Shown: positions 26,547 through 36,900 of the stretch, one piece after another
Layout of the letters: the number at the start of each line of letters is the position of its first letter
How positions within the stretch are numbered: the first letter of the stretch is position 1
DNA from: Vibrio ouci
GTDB lineage: Bacteria > Pseudomonadota > Gammaproteobacteria > Enterobacterales > Vibrionaceae
NCBI RefSeq assembly: GCF_004551525.1
Contig: NZ_SATR01000001.1
Location: forward strand, 1 to 64,000
Length of the DNA stretch: 64,000 nt
Direction: 5' to 3'
Program-made: the position numbers and the translations under genes
Notes under the pieces: generated by a model
Told to the model about the DNA's origin: nothing
Seen by the model: the letters and a program-made list of their open reading frames with translations, nothing else
Database searches by the model: none

Positions 26547-27186
26547 CTATCTGCACGCTGTTTATAAATTTGCGCGCAGTATATAGCAAACGTTTCACCC
26601 TTCAAGGCAACTCATTAACTTGGCAAATAATTAGAGTAAGAATTACCTTACATTTAAGGTGTATTTTCACTAAGCGATGCAATCGATTACAGGCTTTCGT
26701 TTTATATAAGACCGGCAATGTATAATTATTAAACAGACACGCGCTTGAATATAAAAATATATTAAAACTTGTGACTCATTATATTTAATTATGAGCAATT
26801 TAATTAACAAACCCGGTAGGAAGCGTTCAAAAATCACACTGCGTAAAATATGCTTTACAACATTACGTATCAGTTATGAGACAGAAAGAATCGCCTAATT
26901 TCTCATGCCCCTCAGACAAACGCTTACATGTGCTTACATACCCAAACCTTACAAAATGACATACCCAATAAATCAATGAAAATTGCTTAGTTCTCTGATC
27001 AATCCCTTATGAACTGGTAGTTTATTCATAAAAACAGACCAAGTTTTGTTAACTTATTGTAACCACCACTGAGTATTAGCTTACATAACGAGATAAAAAC
27101 CCAATACGCATACAAGCGCTTACTTAAATTATATTTATTTGCCGCTAACATTCGTTCCAGTTCTGTTATTCATCATTGACTGGTAT
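26547..27186. promoter_or_regulatory. 640-bp AT-rich regulatory region with CTTACA repeats
   Basis: Gene-free region between the divergent response-regulator and exported-protein genes. The word GCTTACAT occurs at 26922 and 26932 (10-bp period), with CCTTACA at 26947, another CCTTACA near 26648 and GCTTACATAA near 27079. The segment 26925-26938 matches the RstA box consensus TACATNTNGTTACA at all but one defined position. Tandem repeats one helical turn apart are how OmpR-family regulators bind. I see no gene here. Confidence 0.5.
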
Positions 27187-27738
27187 ATGCGTATGAAGCT
27201 TTCCTCTTCTGTCCTTTTATTGACTTCTGTTTTCTCAGCTACCGCTTCAGCTTCGGTTGATGCCCAAATTTCCGATATCGTTAAAACATGGTTTAGCGTA
27301 GAGGTAAAAAAAGTCAAAAGCTTAGCCATTCGCGCTGTATTTGACTGCGATTTTTACTCAGCAACACCAACAGTGAGCACGACAGACGGAAGTTCCAGCT
27401 ATGGTGGTCATTACTTCCTACATAAAGATGGACAGGTAGAGCTCATCAGTTCACCAAGTACAACTCAGCCTCTGCCTGAGTTTACTCAATGCTTCAAAAA
27501 AGAGTTTGTGATATCAAATAGCGAAGACGCAGAGGTTTTACTCGAAGCACTAAGCGGTATTTTCCATACCTACAACTCATCATTTAGAGAAGTTGAACCT
27601 TACGTTCTACAAAAGGACACTCACTGGGAATTAATTCACGATAAGTTCTTCGAAGATTACTCTGGCTATGTGGTAAAAACCGCGCCAGACGGAACGATTA
27701 AATCGATTTCTTATTCGCTAGGTCTTAAGGGGAAGTAA
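27187..27738 (+). CDS. Exported protein of unknown function
   Basis: The longest frame starts at a TTG (27139), but the signal peptide KLSSSVLLLTSVFSATASA fits an ATG at 27187 or 27193; neither has a strong ribosome-binding site. Mature part ~160 residues with two cysteines (FDCDFYS, FTQCFKK) and beta-rich appearance. It lies 4 bp before a lipoprotein gene, so the two are co-transcribed. No family recognised. Confidence 0.7.
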   Translation: MRMKLSSSVLLLTSVFSATASASVDAQISDIVKTWFSVEVKKVKSLAIRAVFDCDFYSATPTVSTTDGSSSYGGHYFLHKDGQVELISSPSTTQPLPEFTQCFKKEFVISNSEDAEVLLEALSGIFHTYNSSFREVEPYVLQKDTHWELIHDKFFEDYSGYVVKTAPDGTIKSISYSLGLKGK

Positions 27739-27742
27739 GAAA

Positions 27743-29287
27743 ATGATGATTAAACAAGCATTAGCGCTAGCTGTATCTATCGCGTTGATAGGTGGTTGCA
27801 GTGACGATAGCGACAACACTAGCCAACAGAAAGGAACAGCATTACCTGTTACGGCGAACTCTACTTTTGGCTCAGTGGTGATGACTGAAGAGATTCCAGA
27901 GAAGTTTCAATTTAAAGATATTAAGACATACGTCAAGATCACGCCTAAATCGAGTAACGCTTATCGCGCAAGTAATACAGCCTCTGTTCCTACGATTCAT
28001 ATCATTGCTACCAATGATGGCGTTAACAATGAAAAAGTTCGCCGCGCTGCTATGATCATGCAGCACCTGCTCACCAACTATGCAGGCAGTCAGTACGGTT
28101 CTGACAAACAATCGATTACCAATAGCATGGCCAACCGCAATGCAACGCTAATTTTGACCGCTGACGATAATGAGAATCAGACGGTTCTCACGCGCATCTA
28201 TGCAAAAGAAGCTGAGCGTCAGGGCAAACTTGAAGCTTGGGTTAAAGCATCAGGTGCGAGTAGCTTTGCAGGCCTGAACTTCAGAAATGCAGATGCATTT
28301 GTAAAGTCGTTAGTTCAATACGAAGATCAACACTCTGAGAAAGATTTCGAAGCGGTTATCGATGGTTTAATTGAAGGAATCGTAACAAGTAAGCAATCAT
28401 CACAGTGGCTGCTAAATAGTCAGTCTCTGATGTACCGTGAGCTATCTCTTGAAGGCGATTGCCACTATATGAGCAATTACGCCGATTACTGCCCTAACCT
28501 TGGTGCCCATGCCGACCGTGACGCTGCGTTTGAAGAGATCTTACATATCACGCAAGCTCAAGGTATTGCACCCACACTGAAGGGCCTTCAAGCAGACATC
28601 GATGCTCGCGCACTTAACTTATATAACCTACACAAAGCTGGTGGCAACGCAGTTTGGCGCCCAACGGACTCTAGCTGGGAAGATTGGGAAGGTGATGACA
28701 ACAACCCTACTGTTGGTACCTCTTACTCGCATGAGTATTTTGCCGCTGCCTTTGAAGCTTACATGGGCGTCGCAAAGCATAACGGTCACGGCTTAGACGG
28801 TTACCAAGCCTTAACTCGCGAAGCAATGGAAAGCCAAGATAAGCAAGCGAAAGAATGGATCGAAGGCATGTTCCACAAGCACTTGCAATACACCGCCAGA
28901 ATCGACTCTGTGGGCGTCGTTACTTATTTTGAGCACACTTATCCGGGTTCAGGGGAAATACCGACATTCGTAATGAACCGAGATGATGCCCAGCCAACAG
29001 ATGGCTACACCTACAAGTCACAATGGCTGATTAACGCTGAGATCATTGGCGATAAACAAATCAACCTAATTGCTAACGATGAAGATAACGTCATTAAAGG
29101 CAACTCGGCCAATAACATCATATTTGGTAAAGGTGGTGTCGATACCTACCTTGTCGATCATAAATATGCAGAGTGTTCGATCACCAAAACCAAGTATGGC
29201 GCGACCATTACCTGCCCTACAACGGGTACTGATGAACTCGTTTATGTCGAGAAAGTCTCCTTCTCAGACAAGACAATCGCTCTCTAA
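27743..29287 (+). CDS. Lipoprotein with zincin-like but altered motif and RTX-like tail
   Basis: 514 residues. Lipobox IGGC at ~16-19 marks a lipoprotein. Residues ~65-420 form an alpha-rich domain with FEEILHITQ (E264, E265, H268) and SHEYFAAAFEAYMG (E331). These resemble the HExxH helix and the later Glu ligand (E-x-F-A-x-x-x-x-x-Y) of some zinc metallopeptidases, but the first His is Glu. The C-terminal ~80 residues contain one RTX-like nonapeptide region (KGNSANNIIFGKGGVDTY), as in calcium-binding secreted proteins. Function unknown; a degenerate or atypical peptidase is my inference. Confidence 0.7.
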   Translation: MMIKQALALAVSIALIGGCSDDSDNTSQQKGTALPVTANSTFGSVVMTEEIPEKFQFKDIKTYVKITPKSSNAYRASNTASVPTIHIIATNDGVNNEKVRRAAMIMQHLLTNYAGSQYGSDKQSITNSMANRNATLILTADDNENQTVLTRIYAKEAERQGKLEAWVKASGASSFAGLNFRNADAFVKSLVQYEDQHSEKDFEAVIDGLIEGIVTSKQSSQWLLNSQSLMYRELSLEGDCHYMSNYADYCPNLGAHADRDAAFEEILHITQAQGIAPTLKGLQADIDARALNLYNLHKAGGNAVWRPTDSSWEDWEGDDNNPTVGTSYSHEYFAAAFEAYMGVAKHNGHGLDGYQALTREAMESQDKQAKEWIEGMFHKHLQYTARIDSVGVVTYFEHTYPGSGEIPTFVMNRDDAQPTDGYTYKSQWLINAEIIGDKQINLIANDEDNVIKGNSANNIIFGKGGVDTYLVDHKYAECSITKTKYGATITCPTTGTDELVYVEKVSFSDKTIAL

Positions 29288-29344
29288 TAATAATCACTAC
29301 TTTCTTTCAGTGAATCTGCTGGGAGAGTTCAACTGGTATATACA

Positions 29345-30046
29345 ATGAAAAAGCAACTTACTCTTTTAATTTCTGTGCTTGGTTTAACTGCATGTGGCAG
29401 CCTTGCCATTATGGATAAATCCGAAGCTGTGAAAGCTCAGCCTGAAATGCTAATTAAAACCGATGGCGACCTATGGGGCTTAGGCGGTGACGGTCAATTT
29501 ACATTAGGTGCAACTTACGAGGGTAAGTACTCGCGCGACGCATCTACATCAACTTGGTTCAATACGATTTCAACTAAAGATGGCTCAATGGCGGCTGAAG
29601 TGACCAATAAAGACAGTGGCAAAACTTGGCTGCTGAGCTGCAGCGGTGGCGGTGGCGGCACATCGGTTAAGTTCAGCATGCTTCAGTTTGGCGGTGATTC
29701 TCCTTACATTTGCGATATTACCTCTCAAGGCGAGCCTGCTGGCACTTTCTTGCTTGAACGCGATGCAAAAGTGATCGACTTTGGCACTGAAAACAAAGAG
29801 AAAGGTTCTATTGCTGTTGATGGCATTCACTTTGACGTTGAAACTGTACACACAGGTTCTGGCCTAATGATGCCACTGCAAAACCCTTTGGGTTACAGCT
29901 TTAAGTTAAAAGGACAAGAGGTCGCTGCGGTGCAAACCAATGGCATTCTCACGGTACAGTGGCTACCAGAAATGACGGCTCAACAAAACGATGTTCTGGC
30001 TGTCGGTGCGATTGCGAGCGCGCTAAGTTGGCGTCCGGCTGACTAA
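29345..30046 (+). CDS. Putative lipoprotein of unknown function
   Basis: 233 residues. Lipobox LTAC at ~14-17 after a hydrophobic signal (KKQLTLLISVLGLTAC). Mature part rich in glycine and beta strands (GLGGDGQFTLGATYEG, LLSCSGGGGGTSVKF). It lies 57 bp after the RTX-tailed lipoprotein and ends at a strong terminator, so the three exported proteins at 27.2-30.0 kb likely form one unit. No family recognised. Confidence 0.72.
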   Translation: MKKQLTLLISVLGLTACGSLAIMDKSEAVKAQPEMLIKTDGDLWGLGGDGQFTLGATYEGKYSRDASTSTWFNTISTKDGSMAAEVTNKDSGKTWLLSCSGGGGGTSVKFSMLQFGGDSPYICDITSQGEPAGTFLLERDAKVIDFGTENKEKGSIAVDGIHFDVETVHTGSGLMMPLQNPLGYSFKLKGQEVAAVQTNGILTVQWLPEMTAQQNDVLAVGAIASALSWRPAD

Positions 30047-30068
30047 CCTAGGCAACACACCGATAAGA

Positions 30069-30096
30069 TAAAAGGCGCATGTTCTGCGCCTTTTTT
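30069..30096 (+). terminator. Intrinsic terminator of the exported-protein cluster
   Basis: Stem AAAAGGCGCA / TGCGCCTTTT with a 5-base loop and T-run, 24 bp after the lipoprotein stop. Confidence 0.92.
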
Positions 30097-30189
30097 ACGC
30101 TCAACGCAGCCCATAAGTTCATTGCCTTCTCGTCCAGAGCGCTATACTAAACATAGATCGACAAAATTCACTCTAAATCGAAAAAACTG

Positions 30190-30220
30190 TTGACCTTACC
30201 CTTAGGGTAGCCTTTAAAGT
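30190..30220 (+). promoter_or_regulatory. CueR-type (MerR family) copper-responsive promoter
   Basis: A -35 element TTGACC (30190-30195) and -10 element TAAAGT (30215-30220) are separated by exactly 19 bp. The overlong spacer carries a dyad centred on CTTACCC-TTA-GGGTAG. A 19-bp spacer with an internal dyad is the hallmark of MerR-family promoters, and the ACCTTACCC half-site is close to CueR operators. The downstream genes are copper-export genes, which fits CueR control. Confidence 0.88.
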
Positions 30221-30245
30221 TCTACCCTATAAACAAAGGTATGCT

Positions 30246-30719
30246 ATGACTCACTCACTAAAGAACACGATGATTTTGATGTTCAGTATCGTATTAATGC
30301 TGATCTCGAACTATGTGTCGAGTTCACCAGCGATGGCGATGAATAGCGTAACCTTTGAAAGTGCTAAGGTAATGGATGGGGCTCACAGCCACCACTCTCA
30401 ATCCATGCAAATGGCCGAGGCATTTGTACCTAAACGCACCCAATCACAGCATACTGATTGCATGTCGATGAGTCAGGGTAACACCCCTCATTCGATGGCG
30501 AATAGTGCCCAACAAGATTCCACAAACTCTGCACATTGCGGAGAAAGTGACAGCGGTATGCACACTTGCTGTACAACTGTCTGTTCTAGTGCCTCCTACC
30601 CTAATCATGGCGCTCAGCTCTTGAGTGCGATTACACCGTCATTAGCGCTACACCAGTCGATTAAAATTGGTGATACCGTCGCACGCCTTCAATCTATCCT
30701 GCGCCCGCCGACCGTTTAA
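30246..30719 (+). CDS. Exported Met/His/Cys-rich protein heading the copper operon
   Basis: 157 residues. Signal peptide 1-31 (ending SSPAMA). The mature part is rich in potential copper ligands: many Met and His (DGAHSHHSQSMQMAE, HTDCMSMSQ) and a CGESDSGMHTCCTTVC stretch. It resembles DUF2946-type small proteins found before copper-export genes. It may be a periplasmic copper-binding peptide or a translated leader. It directly follows the CueR-type promoter and precedes the CusC-like gene by 93 bp. Confidence 0.7.
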   Translation: MTHSLKNTMILMFSIVLMLISNYVSSSPAMAMNSVTFESAKVMDGAHSHHSQSMQMAEAFVPKRTQSQHTDCMSMSQGNTPHSMANSAQQDSTNSAHCGESDSGMHTCCTTVCSSASYPNHGAQLLSAITPSLALHQSIKIGDTVARLQSILRPPTV

Positions 30720-30812
30720 TTCTCTTTCATAAATATCGTTTCCCGATCGTGACGTTTGTCCGATAAAAGTACTGGGATAAGTCTATGCGTTTTCTAACGC
30801 CCTGAATGGATT

Positions 30813-32201
30813 ATGATTGTGAACAATGAATTATACGGCCTTGGTTTTACTAAACCGATAAGCCTTTGTATCGCCGTATCAATCGCCGCGATACCAGCCG
30901 TCTCTAATGCTAAAGAAATGAAAGCTTCTACGAGCATCGCGGCGTCAACAAACCAGCTCAATGCACTGATTGAATCTGCGTTAAGCCAAGACAGTAGCCG
31001 AGCGCAATACACGGCTCAGTCACTGGCTATGACTGAATCGGGTGCTGCGAGCGCGACATTAATGGATCCAAAACTCAAAGTTGGCTTCGGTGGACTGCCT
31101 GTCGACTCATTTAAGTTTGACGAAGATCCAATGACCAATATATCCGTTGGCTTAATGCAGCAGTTCGAACGCGGTTCAACATTAGAGTTGAACCAACGCA
31201 AGGCGAGTCAACAAGCGAGCGGGCTGTCGTTACAAGTTTCTCTAAGAGAACGAGAAGTCGCCAGTCAAATGACGCAGCTTTGGTTGGAGCTTGGTTACTT
31301 GCAATACGCCGAGTCGATCATCGTTGAAAACCAGCGTCTAATGACTGAAATGGAACAATTCGTGACGACCAATTACTCCATTGGTAAAAGCGAAGCTCAG
31401 GACCTGCTCAACACTCAATTGCAAGTGAATAAGCTAGAAGAAAAGCTGCAACTCAATCATCAAATGCAAAGTCGTATCGTCTCTCAGTTCTCTGAATGGC
31501 TTGGCTCTAACTGGTTAGGCAGCAATCGCTCTCTTTCGGCGAGCTACTCTCTGAGTTGGCCTACACTAAATACGATTTTGTCCTCACACGCCGGTACTGC
31601 CCAATACTATAACCAGTTAAACCAGCACCCAATGGCACAAATGGCTGACTCCAACATTTCCGTTAACCAAATTCAGGTAGAAGTGGCTGAACAAGCTTAC
31701 ACGCCGCAATTTGGGGTTGAGGTCATGTACGCCTACCGTCAAGCCAACAACATGAAGGGTGAACCAGCGTCTGACCTCGTAAGTGCATATTTGACCATGG
31801 ATATTCCTCTCTTTACAGGTAATCGCCAAGACAAGAACCTTGCCGCGGCGCAGCATCAAGTAGGTGCAGCGAAATATCAAAAAGATACTTTGCTGGCGCA
31901 AATGAACGCTCAGGTGAACGCACTGATGAACGACCGCATAAACCTGCAAGAACGCATCGAACGCTATCAAGAGCGTTTGCTTCCTCAAGCGACGGCAAGA
32001 ACCCAAGCGGTCGAGCGCGGCTACCAGAATAGCACCGCACAATTTGGCGATGTTATTACCGCATCAAGTGATGAGCTCGCACTGCAACTTGAAGTCGCAC
32101 GTTTGACGACTGACCTAAACATTACCAATAGCAAATTGGCAGCATTACTTGGCGGCTTTGAATACACAAGCCCTGAATCACCCCTTACCCACAGCAAGTA
32201 A
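30813..32201 (+). CDS. cusC: TolC-family outer-membrane component of Cu/Ag efflux (CusC role)
   Basis: 462 residues. Signal peptide ~1-33 (ending AVSNA). Two long alpha-helical coiled-coil repeats with beta-barrel segments (PKLKVGFGGLPVD, MDIPLFTG) typical of outer-membrane efflux proteins. No lipobox, unlike E. coli CusC. It forms the exit duct of a tripartite CusCBA-like pump. The next gene begins 15 bp later. Confidence 0.85.
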   Translation: MIVNNELYGLGFTKPISLCIAVSIAAIPAVSNAKEMKASTSIAASTNQLNALIESALSQDSSRAQYTAQSLAMTESGAASATLMDPKLKVGFGGLPVDSFKFDEDPMTNISVGLMQQFERGSTLELNQRKASQQASGLSLQVSLREREVASQMTQLWLELGYLQYAESIIVENQRLMTEMEQFVTTNYSIGKSEAQDLLNTQLQVNKLEEKLQLNHQMQSRIVSQFSEWLGSNWLGSNRSLSASYSLSWPTLNTILSSHAGTAQYYNQLNQHPMAQMADSNISVNQIQVEVAEQAYTPQFGVEVMYAYRQANNMKGEPASDLVSAYLTMDIPLFTGNRQDKNLAAAQHQVGAAKYQKDTLLAQMNAQVNALMNDRINLQERIERYQERLLPQATARTQAVERGYQNSTAQFGDVITASSDELALQLEVARLTTDLNITNSKLAALLGGFEYTSPESPLTHSK

Positions 32202-32216
32202 GAATAAGGAATAGAC

Positions 32217-33929
32217 ATGAGTACATTTAAAGTTGCGACGCTTGCGTTATTGGTGGGCGGTGCTATTGGCTACGGCGCTAACTTCTATTTATCAGGCGCT
32301 GGACATGCAATGCCAAGCGCTTCAGCTGAAGCGACAACAAGTTCAGATGAACCTTTGTATTGGGTGGCTCCAATGGACCCAAATTACCAGCGAGACAAGC
32401 CTGGGAAATCTCCAATGGGTATGGACCTTATTCCGGTTTATGCGTCTGACCTAAACGGCGACAATGATAAGCCGGGAACAGTCAAAATTGACCCAGCGGT
32501 AGAAAACAATCTGGGCGTAAAAACCGCTTCAGTGACAAAAGAAGCTCTATCGCCTCGTATTGAAACCGTTGGCTACATTGCCTTTGATGAAAGCCAATTA
32601 TGGCAGACCAACGTCCGCGCTTCGGGTTGGGTTGAGAAGCTCAACATCAACGCAGTTGGTGAGAAGGTATCCCAAGGTGAAGTTCTGTTTTCGCTCTACT
32701 CTCCTGAACTAGTCAAAGCTCAAGAAGAGCTGCTCAGTGCCTATAAAACTCAGCGTAAAGGCATGATTAAAGGCGCTACAGACAGATTGATTACCCTCGG
32801 CGTAGATCGAGAGCAAATCCGTGCAATCACACGTCGAGGCAAAGCATCTCAGACTATCGAAATTAAAGCCCCGGCAGATGGCATTATCGCTAGTTTAAAC
32901 ATTCGTGAAGGCGGTTACTTATCACCTGCGCAAGCTGTAATCAGTGCTGGCCCTCTCGGCGAAGTTTGGGTAGATGCGGAGGTCTTTGAGCGCCAGTCTC
33001 ATTGGATTAGCAAAGGTAGCCAAGCTTCAATGACCTTAGACGCCATTCCGGGTGGAAGCTGGACCGGTGAAGTCGATTACGTCTACCCGATTCTAGATCC
33101 GAAAACTCGCACCTTAAGAGTCCGTTTAAAGTTCCCTAACCCTAACGGTGAACTCAAACCGAATATGTTTGCTAACGTCGCATTGCTCCCTGTTAGTAAC
33201 GAACAAGTACTCACAATTCCTCGCTCGTCGGTTATCCGTTCAGGCGGAATGACTCGTGTTGTGCTCGCCGAAGGTGACGGTAAATATCGCTCAGCACGCA
33301 TCGAAGTCGGTCGAGAAGCTGGAGACAAAATCGAAGTATTAGGTGGTCTTAAAGTCGGAGAGAAAATCGTTACTGCAGCACACTTCATGCTCGACTCAGA
33401 ATCAAGCCAATCGGCGGATCTATCGCGCATCAACGGTGTCGAACCACCAGCAGAAACAGCCTGGGCCAAAGGTGAGATCACCGATGTCATGGAAGGACAT
33501 CGCATGCTGACCATCAACCATCAACCGGTACCTGAATGGGACTGGCCGGGCATGGTGATGAACTTCAATGTTGCAGATGAAGTGGATTTCACGCCATTTT
33601 CTCAAGGGCAAGCGATAGAGTTTGAGATGCAAAAAACACCACAAGGCCAATACGAGATCGTTGACTACAAAATCAGTGATGCCGCCATCGTTGCAGAAGT
33701 TTGGGCAACGGGCGACATCTCTATGTTGATGGCCGATTTTGGCATGATCACGTTAAACCACTTACCGGTAACCGAGTGGGATTGGGATTCAGGTGAGCTC
33801 AATTTCTCTGTTGGCGAAGAGATCAACCTATCAGGCTTTGAAGAAGGCCAAAAAGTTCGGTTTCTAATCGAGAAACAAGGTTCTGAGTACATCCTGAAAC
33901 AACTTGAGTTAGATGAGGACCGAGTATGA
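32217..33929 (+). CDS. cusB: CusB-like periplasmic adaptor with N-terminal metal-binding motif and two C-terminal CusF-like domains
   Basis: 570 residues. Membrane anchor/signal ~5-28; heavy-metal-binding motif YWVAPMDPNY with PMGMDLIPVY at 48-75; then barrel-sandwich and hairpin domains (GWVEKLNINAVGEKVSQGEV; QIRAITRRG) to ~405. A CusF-like domain follows at ~415-487 with its His, Trp and both Met ligands (INHQPVPEWDWPGMVMNF). A second CusF-like domain at ~493-570 keeps His and Trp (LNHLPVTEWDWDSGELNF) but has Gly and Leu in place of the two Met. It hands Cu(I)/Ag(I) to the CusA pump. It overlaps cusA by 4 bp. Confidence 0.9.
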   Translation: MSTFKVATLALLVGGAIGYGANFYLSGAGHAMPSASAEATTSSDEPLYWVAPMDPNYQRDKPGKSPMGMDLIPVYASDLNGDNDKPGTVKIDPAVENNLGVKTASVTKEALSPRIETVGYIAFDESQLWQTNVRASGWVEKLNINAVGEKVSQGEVLFSLYSPELVKAQEELLSAYKTQRKGMIKGATDRLITLGVDREQIRAITRRGKASQTIEIKAPADGIIASLNIREGGYLSPAQAVISAGPLGEVWVDAEVFERQSHWISKGSQASMTLDAIPGGSWTGEVDYVYPILDPKTRTLRVRLKFPNPNGELKPNMFANVALLPVSNEQVLTIPRSSVIRSGGMTRVVLAEGDGKYRSARIEVGREAGDKIEVLGGLKVGEKIVTAAHFMLDSESSQSADLSRINGVEPPAETAWAKGEITDVMEGHRMLTINHQPVPEWDWPGMVMNFNVADEVDFTPFSQGQAIEFEMQKTPQGQYEIVDYKISDAAIVAEVWATGDISMLMADFGMITLNHLPVTEWDWDSGELNFSVGEEINLSGFEEGQKVRFLIEKQGSEYILKQLELDEDRV

Positions 33930-36900
33930 TTAATGCGATTATTCGCTGGTCGATCAACAATCGATTCTTAGTCCTTGTTGCGACCATTGCGCTGGTATTC
34001 GGTGGTTTATACAGCATCAAGAACACGCCGGTTGATGCGATTCCTGATCTCTCTGACGTACAGGTGATCATCAAGACTAGCTACCCAGGTCAAGCGCCAC
34101 AGGTGGTTGAAGACCAAGTCACTTACCCACTGACCACTGCCATGCTCGCGGTACCTGGAGCAGAAACAGTCCGTGGCTATTCGTTCTTTGGCGACTCCTA
34201 TGTCTACATCATCTTTAATGATGATACCGACATGTATTGGGCTCGCTCGCGCGTACTGGAGTACTTAAGCCAAGTTGCGCCTAATTTACCACCCAGTGCC
34301 AAGCCGACACTTGGCCCTGATGCGACTGGTGTGGGCTGGGTATACAGCTATGTACTTCAAGACAAAACTGGGCAACACGACTTAGCCGAACTTCGTAGCC
34401 TACAAGACTGGTTCTTGAAGTACGAGCTGCAAACAGTTGATGGCGTTTCAGAAGTAGCCACTGTGGGCGGTATGGTTAAGCAATACCAAGTTCAGATTGA
34501 CCCAGCTAAGCTGCGTGCGTATGACCTAACGCTACAACAGGTCAATATGGCGATTCAAAACGGTAACCAAGAAAGTGGCGCATCGGTGGTTGAAGTGGCT
34601 GAAGCGGAACATATGGTCCGTACCACAGGTTATCTATCCGGTATTGAAGACATCAAAGCCTTGCCGCTGAAAGTGACCGAGCAAGGTACACCACTACTAC
34701 TTGGCGATATTGCTGACATCAACCTTGGCCCACAAATGCGCCGTGGCATTTCAGAGCTTAATGGTGAAGGCGAAGCTGTTGGTGGTGTCATTGTGATGCG
34801 CTTTGGGGAAAACGCCAGCGAGGTTATTGCCAAAGTTAAAGACAAGCTCAGCGAACTACAAAACAGCTTGCCTGAAGGTGTGGAAATTGTCGCGACTTAC
34901 GACCGTTCAACACTGATTGATTCAGCAGTTGAAAACCTATGGAAGAAGCTGACAGAAGAGTTCATCGTGGTTGCTATCGTCTGTGCGCTGTTCTTATTCC
35001 ATATTCGTTCATCACTGGTGATCGCGTTAAGTCTACCTGTCGGTATTCTCTCAGCGTTTATTGTTATGCATTGGCAGGGAATTAACGCCAACATCATGTC
35101 GCTCGGGGGGATCGCGATTGCCATCGGAGCCATGGTTGATGGCGCGATCGTAATGATAGAGAACGTTCATAAACATATTGAACGGACTCCTCTCAACGAT
35201 AAAAACCGTTGGCAGGTGATCGGTAATGCAGCGCAAGAAGTGGGCGCTCCGCTCTTCTTCTCACTGCTGATCATTACATTGAGTTTCGTGCCAGTATTCG
35301 CCTTAGAGGGCCAAGAAGGTAAGATGTTCTCTCCTCTCGCCTTCACTAAAACCTATGCGATGGCAGCGTCTGCCGGTCTAGCGATTACCCTAGTACCTGT
35401 GCTGATGGGTTACTTCATTCGCGGTAATGTGTTACCGGAGAACAAAAACCCGATCAACAAAGGGTTGGTGTCACTGTACAAACCTTTATTGAATCTAAGT
35501 CTGAAATATCCGAAAAGTGTTATTTCGCTTGCCCTAGTGTTAATGGCTTCGGCTTACTACCCAACCACAAAAATGGGTAGCGAGTTCATTCCACCGCTAG
35601 ACGAAGGCGACCTAATGTACATGCCGACTACGTATCCGGGCATCTCGATTGGTAAAGCGCGTGAGGTTCTACAGCAAACCAACAAGCTAATCATGACCGT
35701 ACCTGAAGTGGAAACATCTTGGGGTAAAATTGGCCGAGCAGAAACAGCCACCGACCCTGCTCCGCTGACTATGATCGAAACTGTGATTCAGTTGAAACCA
35801 CGTGACCAATGGCGTGACGGCGTCACAACAGAATCCCTGCGTAGAGAGTTTGATGAACTCGTAAAATTCCCGGGGCTAACCAACGCTTGGGTTATGCCAA
35901 TCAAAACGCGTATCGACATGCTTGCGACAGGTATCAAAACGCCTATAGGTATCAAAATCGCTGGCCCTGACTTAAAAGTGATTGAGAAGATTGGTTCGGA
36001 TCTTGAGCCTATTCTTAATGCGATTAACGGTACTGCTTCAGTTTATGCTGAGCGCGTAGCGGGTGGTCGTTATGTCACTATCGATATCAACCGCCGTGCA
36101 GCCGCGCGTTACGGGTTAAGCATCAAAGATGTTCAGCAAGTGGTCTCCACAGCCGTTGGCGGAATGAACGTGGGTGAAACCATTGAAGGGCTAGAACGTT
36201 ACCCGATCAACGTACGCTACCCGCAAGACTACCGTGATTCGGTGGTCAAACTACAGAACTTGCCACTTGTCACACCAAATGGCGCGCGCATCGCACTCGC
36301 TGACGTAGCCGATATCCGTTACGAAGATGGTCCACCGATGATAAAGACAGAGAACGCACGCCCAAATGGCTGGGTATTTGTCGACATTGATGGCCGAGAC
36401 CTAGGTTCATACGTTGAAGAAGCAAAGCAGACCGTTGCCGAGCAACTCAACCTCCCTGCGGGTTATTCATTAGCTTGGTCAGGTCAGTATGAATATATGG
36501 AGCGCGCTAAAGAGCGTTTAGGCGTCGTCGTGCCGATTACCATTGCCATCATCATGCTACTGCTTTACTTCAGCTTCCGCCGCGTGGGCGAAGTGATGAT
36601 TATCATGCTGACCCTGCCGTTAGCTATGGTCGGTGGTCTCTGGTTAATGCATTACCTTAACTATAATTTCTCTATAGCCGTCGGGGTTGGATTTATTGCC
36701 CTAGCAGGTGTCGCCGTGGAGATAGGTGTAATCATGTTGGTCTACCTCAACCAAGCATGGCATTACACCAAACTTAAGGCTGAGGAAAGTAATCGAGCAC
36801 TCGAAACCCGTGATTTGACTGACTCGATTCGAGAAGGTGCAGGGCTTCGTGTACGCCCAGTGATGATGACGGTTCTTACCGTGATTATCGGCTTGATCCC

